A DNA stretch of 6,620 nucleotides from Fidelibacterota bacterium (lineage in GTDB: Bacteria > Fidelibacterota > Marinisomatia > SCGC-AAA003-L08 > D37C17). The position numbers and the translations under genes are program-made. The notes beneath the pieces are model-generated. The model saw nothing but the letters and a program-made list of their open reading frames with translations, was not told where the DNA came from and ran no database searches. Location of the stretch: the NCBI GenBank assembly GCA_002705605.1, contig PAJD01000008.1:7569-14188 (forward strand). The letters run 5' to 3'. This document shows positions 1 through 6,198 of the stretch, piece by piece (the first letter of the stretch is position 1; each line of letters starts with the position of its first letter).

Positions 1-728
1 CCAACTATTAATGGAATAGGCAGCGTTCCTGGTCTAATGGATTTTTCTTGACTGCCTCCAAATAAAATAGGACTAATTTTTAATTTTTTATTAATATATA
101 ATGCTCCAATTCCTTTGGGTCCATATATTTTATGGCCAGATATAGATAATAAATCAATATTCATTTGTTCTACATTAATATTTATTTTTCCATAAGATTG
201 AGCTGCGTCTACATGAAATAAAATATTATGATCTTTGCAAAATTTTCCTATTTCCTTAATAGGCTGTATAACTCCGATTTCATTATTAACATGCATAATA
301 CTAACTAAACCAGTTTTGGATGTTATACTATCTTTTAACTTGTCTAGGTCAATAATACCATTTTCATTGGCTGATAAGAATGATGATTTAATTCCTTTTT
401 TTTCTAAATGATTGCAAACATCAAGTATTGCTTTATGTTCTGTTGCCATTGTAATAATATGATTATTTTTATAATTAGCTATATTTTGCAATGAAAGATT
501 ATTTGATTCAGTAGCTCCTGAAGTAAAAATGATTTCATCTTCATTAGAATTAATTAATTCTGATATCTGTTGTCTTGCTATTTCAACGGCAGCTTCAGCT
601 TCCCATCCATAATAATGTGTCTTACTAGAAGAATTTCCAAATTTTTCTAAAAAGAATGGAATCATCGAATCTAAAACTTTAGGGTCTAATGGAGTAGTAG
701 AATTATTATCAAGGAAAATTTTATTCAT
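1..728 (-). CDS. Cysteine desulfurase, IscS/NifS type (3' part outside window)
   Basis: PLP-dependent enzyme that takes sulfur (or selenium) from cysteine (selenocysteine) as an enzyme-bound persulfide for Fe-S clusters, tRNA thiolation or selenophosphate synthesis; cytosolic. Reading the minus strand from ATG at 728-726 gives 242 intact codons before the window edge. Seen: N-terminal YLD-like IFLDNNSTTPLDP (res. 4-16), FTSGATESNN (68-77), TEHKA with the PLP-stacking His98, HVDAAQS with Asp174 and Gln177, and SGHKIYGPKG with the Schiff-base Lys200. These equal E. coli IscS His104, Asp180, Gln183 and Lys206 with a constant offset of 6, supporting the start. The stretch GGSQEKSIRPGTLP (224-237) matches the family's GGGxExxxRxGT segment. 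The catalytic Cys loop (about residue 322) lies beyond the window, so persulfide chemistry cannot be confirmed. The ATG overlaps the end of selD by 8 nt, suggesting coupled translation and a role as selenium donor; that role is inference. A general Fe-S desulfurase is the alternative. Confidence 0.93.
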   Translation of the reverse strand, partial: MNKIFLDNNSTTPLDPKVLDSMIPFFLEKFGNSSSKTHYYGWEAEAAVEIARQQISELINSNEDEIIFTSGATESNNLSLQNIANYKNNHIITMATEHKAILDVCNHLEKKGIKSSFLSANENGIIDLDKLKDSITSKTGLVSIMHVNNEIGVIQPIKEIGKFCKDHNILFHVDAAQSYGKININVEQMNIDLLSISGHKIYGPKGIGALYINKKLKISPILFGGSQEKSIRPGTLPIPLIV

Positions 729-1770
729 TATTAATGATAATATTTTTTTCTTTCTTAGATGAAAAACAACCTATCTCAACGGTCTTGTATGTTGAATTTT
801 TATTTAATGTTTCAATTAATTTTTCTGCATTATTTTTATTAGTAGAAATAAGTAAGCCTCCAGATGTTTGAGCATCAGCAATCATAAGCTGTTTATATTT
901 AGATATTGATTTATCAAATTGAATATTTTTTTCGTAAAAATTCAAATTTTTTCTAGTTCCTCCAGGAATAATATCTTTTTTTGCAAAATTAGAAACTTCA
1001 TCTAAAAATGGAACTTTATTAAAATTTATATTTGCAGATAGATTATTATTTTGGGTCATTTCATTTAAATGACCTAATAGTCCATATCCTGTTATATCAG
1101 TACAAGCATTTATTCTAATATTAAGTTCTGACAAGTCATGATTAAGCGTGGACATAAGTTCTATCACATCTGAGTTTGTTTTATCATTTGTTAATTCTTT
1201 TTTTATAGCTGTTGTTAAAATTCCAGAACCAAGAGGCTTTGTTAGTAATAAGACATCAGATTCATTTGGAGTATTATTTTTTAAAATTAAATCATTTTCA
1301 ATTAAACCTGTAACAGCAAGGCCATATTTTGGAGTTTTATCTTTTATAGAATGACCTCCTAAAATATTAATATTTGCTTCTTTGCACTTATCTAACCCTC
1401 CCCTAAGAATCTCAGATAATATATCTAGAGGCAAATCATCTGATGGAAAAGCAACGATATTAAGTGCAAACAATGGCTTTCCACCCATTGCATATATATC
1501 GGATATTGAGTTAGCAGCAGAAATTAACCCAAATGTATAAGGATCATCAACAATTGGAGTAAAAAAATCTACGCTTTGTATGATTGATTGCTTATCATTG
1601 ATTTTATAAATTGAGCAATCATCAAAATTTTCAAAACCTGAATCGTTATTTGAATTGCTAATTGAATTTAATTTACTCAAAACTTGAGTAAGATCTTCTG
1701 CAGATAATTTGCAAGCTCAACCAGCACCACTTGAATATTGTGTAAGCTTTATTTTCTTAGTATTATTCAT
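721..1770 (-). CDS. selD: Selenide, water dikinase (selenophosphate synthetase), selenocysteine-containing
   Basis: Makes selenophosphate from selenide and ATP, the selenium donor for Sec-tRNA and for 2-selenouridine in tRNA. Start chosen at ATG 1770-1768, giving 349 codons, close to the usual length of about 345. The N-terminus reads LTQYSSGAG-U-ACKLS, where U18 is an in-frame TGA at the position of E. coli Cys17, followed by Cys20 and the essential Lys21. Further family motifs: metal-binding Asp pair at 50-51, VDDPYTFG (74-81), ISDIYAMGGKP with Asp91, GGHS (138-141), LTKPLGSGILTTA (about 176-188), DITGYGLLGHL with Asp225, PGGTRKN, and DAQTSGGLL near the C-terminus. Without Sec readthrough only a 319-codon frame starting at TTG 1680 remains, which lacks the active site and nucleotide-clamping N-terminus. 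No clear Shine-Dalgarno precedes the ATG. The TAA stop overlaps the downstream cysteine desulfurase start. Identity as SelD is near certain; Sec insertion is inferred from position, homology and the adjacent hairpin. Confidence 0.95.
1673..1691 (-). promoter_or_regulatory. Putative bacterial SECIS hairpin in selD mRNA
   Basis: In the mRNA sense (minus strand, 1691 to 1673) the arms UUACUCAA and UUGAGUAA pair perfectly over 8 bp around a GUU triloop. With a single bulged C at 1692, three more pairs (U-A, A-U, G-U) extend it to about 1670-1695. The loop begins 33 nt after the UGA and its first base is G. Both fit what I recall of the bacterial SECIS consensus: an apical loop about 16-37 nt downstream of UGA, with a G in the first two loop positions. 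SelB would bind here to deliver Sec-tRNA. The hairpin codes for part of SelD (about residues 28-33). Structure is seen; function is inferred. Confidence 0.72.
1717..1719 (-). other. In-frame TGA selenocysteine codon (Sec18 of SelD)
   Basis: The codon is TGA on the minus strand, flanked in frame by GGT (Gly17) and GCT (Ala19). It lies exactly where SelD proteins carry their catalytic Cys or Sec. The family alignment continues uninterrupted on both sides, so this is neither a frameshift nor a true stop. All other complete genes here end in TAA, and no other in-frame TGA is found in the six reading frames described, which argues for Sec rather than a reassigned code. Confidence 0.9.
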
Positions 1771-1819
1771 AGTTAGAATTTATAAAATAATTTTTTAGTC
1801 TATTAATAATAATTTCGTT
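1771..1819. promoter_or_regulatory. Divergent spacer between selD and korA; probable promoter region
   Basis: This 49-bp, very AT-rich spacer separates the divergent selD-desulfurase and korAB units, so it (with flanking coding ends) must hold promoters for both if neither is transcribed from elsewhere. A TATAAA on the minus strand (1784-1779) lies 8 nt before the selD ATG, and an overlapping TATAAA lies on the plus strand (1781-1786). Neither has a convincing -35 partner at 17 bp. A weak plus-strand pair, TTGTTG (1820-1825) and TAAATT (1843-1848), would fit only if korA starts at 1880. No operator palindrome or riboswitch was recognised. Confidence 0.3.
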
Positions 1820-3727
1820 TTGTTGAAATATTATTATAAAGGTAAATTAAACTCAAGTGTAATTAAAAAAAAAACGATATTGGCAAATAAAGTTTCAAAT
1901 AATACAGACGTAGTAACAATTAGATTCTCAGGAGATTCTGGTGATGGGATGCAACTAACTGGAAATCAGTTTAGTAATACCTCTGCTATATTTGGAAATG
2001 ATTTATCTACCTTGCCTGATTTCCCTGCTGAAATAAGAGCACCACAAGGAACTTTATATGGTGTTAGTTCATTTCAAATGCAATTTGGTGATCGTGAAAT
2101 ATATACACCGGGAGATGATTTAAATGTTTTAGTTGCAATGAATCCCGCTGGATTGAAAGTTCATTTAGAAGAATTGCAAGAAAATGGAATATTAATTATA
2201 AACACAGATAATTTTACTCCCAAGAATTTAAAGCTTGCAAAATGGGAAGATAATCCAATTGAAGATAAGGAATTATTATCAAAGTATAGGTCTATTACTG
2301 TACCTATGTCAACCTTAGTTAAAACAGCATTGGAAGACTTTGATTTAACCCCTAAAGAAAAAATGAGAAGCACAAATATGTTTGCTTTAGGATTAGTCTA
2401 TTGGTTGTATGAAAGAGATTTAGAACCTACTATTGATTTTTTAAATAAAAAATTTGGTAAAAAACCTATTATAGCAGAGTCAAATATTAAAGCTTTAAAA
2501 ACAGGGTATTATTATGGTGAGACTATAGAAGTTATTAAAACTACATATAAAGTTGATAAAGCAAAGTTTGATAAAGGTTCATATAGAAATATTATGGGGA
2601 ATCATGCTCTGTCTTTAGGACTTGTGGCTGCATCTCAAAAATCTGATTTAGAATTATTTTTTGGAGGTTATCCTATTACTCCAGCTAGTGATATTTTAAA
2701 ATTTTTAGCTAATTATAAAAATTTTGGGATTAAAACTTTTCAAGCTGAAGATGAAATTTCTGCGATTACAAGTATTTTAGGAGCTGCATTTGCTGGTAAT
2801 CTTGCTATTACAGCAAGTTCAGGTCCAGGGATTGCTTTGAAGGGTGAAGCAATTGGGTTAGGTGTAATAACTGAGTTACCTTTAATTATAATAAATATTC
2901 AAAGAGGAGGCCCTTCTACAGGATTGCCTACTAAAACAGAGCAATCTGATTTATTCCAAGCAATGTATGGAAGAAATGGAGAGTGTCCATGTGTAGTAAT
3001 TGCTGCAAGCAGTCCCTCAGATTGTTTTGAAACAGCTTTTGAAGCTGCAAGGATTGCTGTTGAACATATGATGCCTGTTATGTTATTATCAGATGGATAT
3101 ATAGCAAATGGTTCAGAGCCATGGAAAATCCCTGAAGTTAAAAATTTACCAAAGATAAAAAATAATTTAGTTAAATCTTCAAAAGATGATGGTTTTATGC
3201 CTTATAAACGTAATGAAAAAACATTAGCAAGAGATTGGGCGGTTCCTGGAGTTGAAGGTTTGGAGCACAGAATTGGTGGATTAGAAAAAGAAAGTTTATC
3301 AGGGAATGTAAGTTATGATCCTGATAATCATCATGCTATGACATTACAAAGGCAGAAAAAGGTTGATGCTGTAGCAGATTTTATTCCAGATATTGAAGTT
3401 TTTGGTAAAGGATCTGGTGACTTGCTAGTTTTAAGTTGGGGTGGCGTTTATGGTTCTGTTAGATCAGCTGTAAAAAAATCTCAAGAACTTGGGGGTTCTG
3501 TTTCACATGTACATTTAAGATATATAAATCCTTTTCCAAAAAATCTTGGAAAAGTATTGAAAAATTTTGATAAAGTATTAATTCCTGAATTGAATTTGGG
3601 TCAATTATTGACTATAATAAGAGCTAAATATTTGGTAGATGCAGTCGGACTTAATCAGGTTGCAGGAAAACCATTTAGTTCTAATGTAATTTCTAATACT
3701 ATTGAATCATTACTTAAGGAAAAATAA
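1820..3727 (+). CDS. korA: 2-oxoglutarate:ferredoxin oxidoreductase, fused gamma-alpha subunit
   Basis: Works with KorB to interconvert 2-oxoglutarate plus CoA and succinyl-CoA plus CO2, using ferredoxin; cytosolic. Seen: an N-terminal gamma domain with RFSGDSGDGMQLTGNQF (res. 35-51), FPAEIRAPQGT and YTPGDDLNVLVAMNP; then the alpha pyrimidine domain with YPITPAS (from Tyr284), FQAEDEISA, ASSGPGIALKGEAIG, IQRGGPSTGLPTKTEQSDL; then a C-terminal domain with LLVLSWGGVYGS and YINPFP. A gamma-alpha fusion of about 610-630 residues is usual for this subfamily. The start is uncertain. No ATG lies between the upstream in-frame TAG (1796-1798) and the conserved region. TTG at 1820 gives 635 residues with a lysine- and tyrosine-rich lead, while TTG at 1880 gives 615 residues and looks more like family N-termini. 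Neither has a strong ribosome site. The TAA directly abuts the korB ATG. Another 2-oxoacid, such as pyruvate, cannot be fully excluded from sequence alone. Confidence 0.92.
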   Translation: MLKYYYKGKLNSSVIKKKTILANKVSNNTDVVTIRFSGDSGDGMQLTGNQFSNTSAIFGNDLSTLPDFPAEIRAPQGTLYGVSSFQMQFGDREIYTPGDDLNVLVAMNPAGLKVHLEELQENGILIINTDNFTPKNLKLAKWEDNPIEDKELLSKYRSITVPMSTLVKTALEDFDLTPKEKMRSTNMFALGLVYWLYERDLEPTIDFLNKKFGKKPIIAESNIKALKTGYYYGETIEVIKTTYKVDKAKFDKGSYRNIMGNHALSLGLVAASQKSDLELFFGGYPITPASDILKFLANYKNFGIKTFQAEDEISAITSILGAAFAGNLAITASSGPGIALKGEAIGLGVITELPLIIINIQRGGPSTGLPTKTEQSDLFQAMYGRNGECPCVVIAASSPSDCFETAFEAARIAVEHMMPVMLLSDGYIANGSEPWKIPEVKNLPKIKNNLVKSSKDDGFMPYKRNEKTLARDWAVPGVEGLEHRIGGLEKESLSGNVSYDPDNHHAMTLQRQKKVDAVADFIPDIEVFGKGSGDLLVLSWGGVYGSVRSAVKKSQELGGSVSHVHLRYINPFPKNLGKVLKNFDKVLIPELNLGQLLTIIRAKYLVDAVGLNQVAGKPFSSNVISNTIESLLKEK

Positions 3728-4738
3728 ATGAGTGAAGTTCAAAAATTAAAGAAAAAAGATTTTGTTTCTGACCAGGATATAAGGTGGTGTCCTGGATGTG
3801 GTGATTATACAATTTTAAATACTGTTCAAAAAGTATTTCCAGATTTAGGGATTCCTAAGCATCAATTTTTAATTGTCTCTGGTATAGGTTGTTCAAGCAG
3901 ATTTCCATATTATATGAATTGTTATGGTTTCCATTCAATTCATGGAAGAGCTCCTGCTGTTGCTACAGGTGCTAAATTATCTAATCCTGATTTATCAGTT
4001 TGGGTAATAACAGGTGATGGAGATGCAATGAGTATTGGAGGAAATCATTTTATTCATGTATTAAGAAGAAATATAGATATGAATATATTATTATTTAATA
4101 ATAGAATTTATGGTCTAACTAAAGGACAATATTCTCCAACTTCTGAGGTTGGTAAAAAAACTGTATCAACACCAATGGGGTCGCTTGACCATCCTTTTAA
4201 TCCTCCTTCATTAGCGCTGGGCTCTGGAGGAACATTTGTTGCTAGAGCTATAGATAAAGAATTAAAACATATGGGGCAAATAATAAGTGAAGCCCATGAT
4301 CATAAAGGAACTTCCTTTGTAGAAATTTATCAAAATTGTAATATTTTTAATGATGGGGCATTTGCTAATTTAACTGATAAAGAAGCAAGAGGTATGTCAA
4401 GAATATTATTAGAAGATAAACAGCCTATGATTTTTGGTCCTGATAATAATTTTGGCTTAATTCTAGATGGATTTAGACTTAAAGCTGTTGAAATTGATAA
4501 AGATTATACAGTAGATGATTTATTAGTTCATGATGTAAAAGATAAAAACCTTGCTAATTTAATTAGTGAAATGACATATGATGAGAAGCTTCCTGTTCCT
4601 TTTGGTGTGTTTTATAAAGAAGATAAATTAACTTATGAAGATATGATGATATCTCAAATTAAAGAGAGTATTAAGTTAAAAGGGGATCCAGATTTACAAT
4701 CATTAATTAATGGTCAAGAAACATGGGAAGTAAAATAA
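3728..4738 (+). CDS. korB: 2-oxoglutarate:ferredoxin oxidoreductase, beta subunit (TPP and Fe-S)
   Basis: The beta subunit binds thiamine diphosphate and one [4Fe-4S] cluster and passes electrons from substrate to ferredoxin. Seen in 336 residues: WCPGCGD (20-26) supplying Cys21 and Cys24; SGIGCSSRFPYY (51-62) supplying Cys55; HGRAPAVATGAK (72-83); the TPP/Mg motif GDGDAMSIGGNH (96-107) ending with NNRIYGLTKGQYSPTS (124-139); and YQNCNIFN (201-208) with Cys204. The four cysteines match the cluster ligands of short 2-oxoacid:ferredoxin oxidoreductase beta subunits, so the protein looks fully functional. The ATG follows the korA stop with no gap, implying coupled translation and equal production of both subunits. 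There is no separate ferredoxin-like delta subunit next to it, so a soluble ferredoxin encoded elsewhere must be the partner. Length and the LDHPFNPPSLAL segment are typical of KorB-like proteins; specificity for 2-oxoglutarate rather than pyruvate is by family resemblance. Confidence 0.94.
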   Translation: MSEVQKLKKKDFVSDQDIRWCPGCGDYTILNTVQKVFPDLGIPKHQFLIVSGIGCSSRFPYYMNCYGFHSIHGRAPAVATGAKLSNPDLSVWVITGDGDAMSIGGNHFIHVLRRNIDMNILLFNNRIYGLTKGQYSPTSEVGKKTVSTPMGSLDHPFNPPSLALGSGGTFVARAIDKELKHMGQIISEAHDHKGTSFVEIYQNCNIFNDGAFANLTDKEARGMSRILLEDKQPMIFGPDNNFGLILDGFRLKAVEIDKDYTVDDLLVHDVKDKNLANLISEMTYDEKLPVPFGVFYKEDKLTYEDMMISQIKESIKLKGDPDLQSLINGQETWEVK

Positions 4739-4791
4739 TTTTTTGAAACTTCTCCTGATTTAAAAATTATAATTAATAGATAGATTAATTT
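4739..4791 (+). other. korB-fumC spacer, no clear signal
   Basis: This 53-bp AT-rich spacer is the longest gap in the rightward gene run. It contains a weak AT-only inverted repeat (see rejected items) and a direct repeat of ATTAAT, but no GC-rich terminator stem and no convincing promoter. It most likely lies inside one transcript. Confidence 0.4.
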
Positions 4792-6192
4792 ATGGGAAAA
4801 GATAATAAATCAAAAAAATATCGTATTACCTCTGATTCAATGGGCAAAATGAAAGTTCCTTCATCTGCATTATACGGTGCGCAAACTCAAAGAGCTGTCG
4901 ATAATTTTCCTATAAGTGGTATTAAATTTAACTATGATTTTATATCTGCAGTTGTCATTATAAAAAGATCAGCTGCAATAGTAAATTTAAAGCTTAAGCT
5001 AATTAATAAAGTTAGAAGTGAGGCGATTGTAAAAGCATGCGATAAATTATTAACTGATAAACCAACAGATCAATTTCCTATTGATATTTTTCAAACAGGT
5101 TCTGGGACATCAACAAATATGAATGTAAATGAAGTTCTAGCATCTATAGCTAATACTTTTATTAAAGATAAAGCAAATATAATTCATCCAAATGATCATA
5201 TTAATATGGGTCAATCAAGTAATGATGTTATACCAACTGCTATCCATATTTCAAGTTTGATTGCTGTTGAAAATAATTTAATCCCTTCTTTAATAAAATT
5301 AGAATCAGCAATATCAGTAAAAGTTAAAGAATTTAATAAAGTTTTGAAGATTGGAAGAACTCATTTACAAGATGCGACTCCAATGACATTAGGCCAAGAA
5401 TTTTCAGGATATCAATCAATTATTAAAAATAGTTTAAATCAAATTAATCAAACTAAAAAATTATTATCTAGTTTAGCACAGGGTGGCACCGCTGTAGGTA
5501 CTGGGATTAATACACATAAAGATTTTGGGGTATTAGTTGCAAAAGAGATATCAAAATTTACTAAAATTAAATTTGTAAAGACTAAAAATCATTTTGAAGC
5601 TCAATCATCTCAGAATCAGGCGGTTGCATTTTCTGGTTCATTAAAAACTTTAGCGATTGGTTTAAATAAAATTGCAAATGATATTCGATGGTTAGGATCA
5701 GGTCCACGATCTGGTTTAGGAGAATTAACTATTCCACCTGTACAACCAGGCTCTTCTATTATGCCTGGAAAAGTTAATCCTGTTATTTGTGAATCTATGA
5801 TTCAGGTTTGTTCTCAAGTAATAGCAAATGATACAGCTATTAATTTAGGTGGATTAGGAAGTGTTTTTGAATTAAATCTGATGTTACCATTAATAGCGCA
5901 TAATATGTTATTCTCTATTAATATTCTATCAAATTCAACCAATGTTTTTGTTGACAAACTATTAATTAATATTCGATCTAATTCTGATAAGTGTGAAGGT
6001 TATATTGAAGGTAGTTTAGCAATGTGTACATCTTTAGTTCCTGAAATAGGTTATGATAAAGCAGCTCAAATTGCTTACGAAGCTTTTAAAAAGGGCAAAA
6101 CAATCAGAGAAGTTTTAAAAGAAAATAAAATATTATCAGATAAAAAAATTGAAAAATTATTAGACCCTAAATTGATGATAAAGCCAAAATAA
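4792..6192 (+). CDS. fumC: Fumarate hydratase, class II
   Basis: Reversibly hydrates fumarate to L-malate in the TCA cycle; an oxygen-stable, iron-free homotetramer in the cytosol. The 466-residue length is normal. Seen: GAQTQRA near the N-terminus (about 29-35), GSGTSTNMNVNE (103-114), HPNDHINMGQSSND (132-145), GRTHLQDATPMTLGQE with His191, GGTAVGTGIN (about 231-240), and the superfamily signature GSSIMPGKVNP (320-330) with catalytic Ser321. His132, His191 and Ser321 match E. coli FumC His129, His188 and Ser318 with a constant offset of 3. The ATG at 4792 follows korB by 53 bp and has no strong Shine-Dalgarno. A lysine-rich N-terminus of about 12 residues precedes the conserved core. Co-directional placement after korAB suggests a shared TCA-cycle transcript. 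Aspartase is the main related alternative, but the length and the VFELNLMLPLIAHN segment favour fumarase. Confidence 0.95.
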   Translation: MGKDNKSKKYRITSDSMGKMKVPSSALYGAQTQRAVDNFPISGIKFNYDFISAVVIIKRSAAIVNLKLKLINKVRSEAIVKACDKLLTDKPTDQFPIDIFQTGSGTSTNMNVNEVLASIANTFIKDKANIIHPNDHINMGQSSNDVIPTAIHISSLIAVENNLIPSLIKLESAISVKVKEFNKVLKIGRTHLQDATPMTLGQEFSGYQSIIKNSLNQINQTKKLLSSLAQGGTAVGTGINTHKDFGVLVAKEISKFTKIKFVKTKNHFEAQSSQNQAVAFSGSLKTLAIGLNKIANDIRWLGSGPRSGLGELTIPPVQPGSSIMPGKVNPVICESMIQVCSQVIANDTAINLGGLGSVFELNLMLPLIAHNMLFSINILSNSTNVFVDKLLINIRSNSDKCEGYIEGSLAMCTSLVPEIGYDKAAQIAYEAFKKGKTIREVLKENKILSDKKIEKLLDPKLMIKPK

Positions 6193-6198
6193 ATTCTC

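Noticed and set aside
1148..1354. 68-codon plus-strand open frame inside selD
   Set aside because: It is antisense to well-conserved SelD motifs, has no recognisable domain or ribosome site, and is explained as a shadow of the real gene.
1717..1719. TGA as evidence for a reassigned genetic code (TGA = Trp or Gly)
   Set aside because: It is the only in-frame TGA in about 2,170 codons; Trp is encoded by TGG in every gene that uses it, and the position is the SelD Cys/Sec site, where Trp or Gly would destroy function.
721..1770. selD as a pseudogene with a nonsense mutation
   Set aside because: Motifs are intact on both sides of the TGA, the frame is open to the end, the downstream gene overlaps it neatly, and a SECIS-like hairpin follows.
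2161..2373. 70-codon minus-strand open frame inside korA
   Set aside because: It lies opposite the conserved KorA gamma region with no independent support; a shadow frame.
1820..4738. Pyruvate:ferredoxin oxidoreductase instead of KorAB
   Set aside because: The two-gene arrangement with a gamma-alpha fusion and short beta subunit, and the resemblance of both proteins to KorA/KorB, favour 2-oxoglutarate; retained only as a minor alternative.
4735..4770. Inverted repeat with 9-bp arms (ATAATTTTT / AAAAATTAT) at the korB-fumC junction as a terminator
   Set aside because: The arms are entirely A/T with an 18-nt loop and no following T-run; such repeats arise by chance at this base composition and would not be stable.
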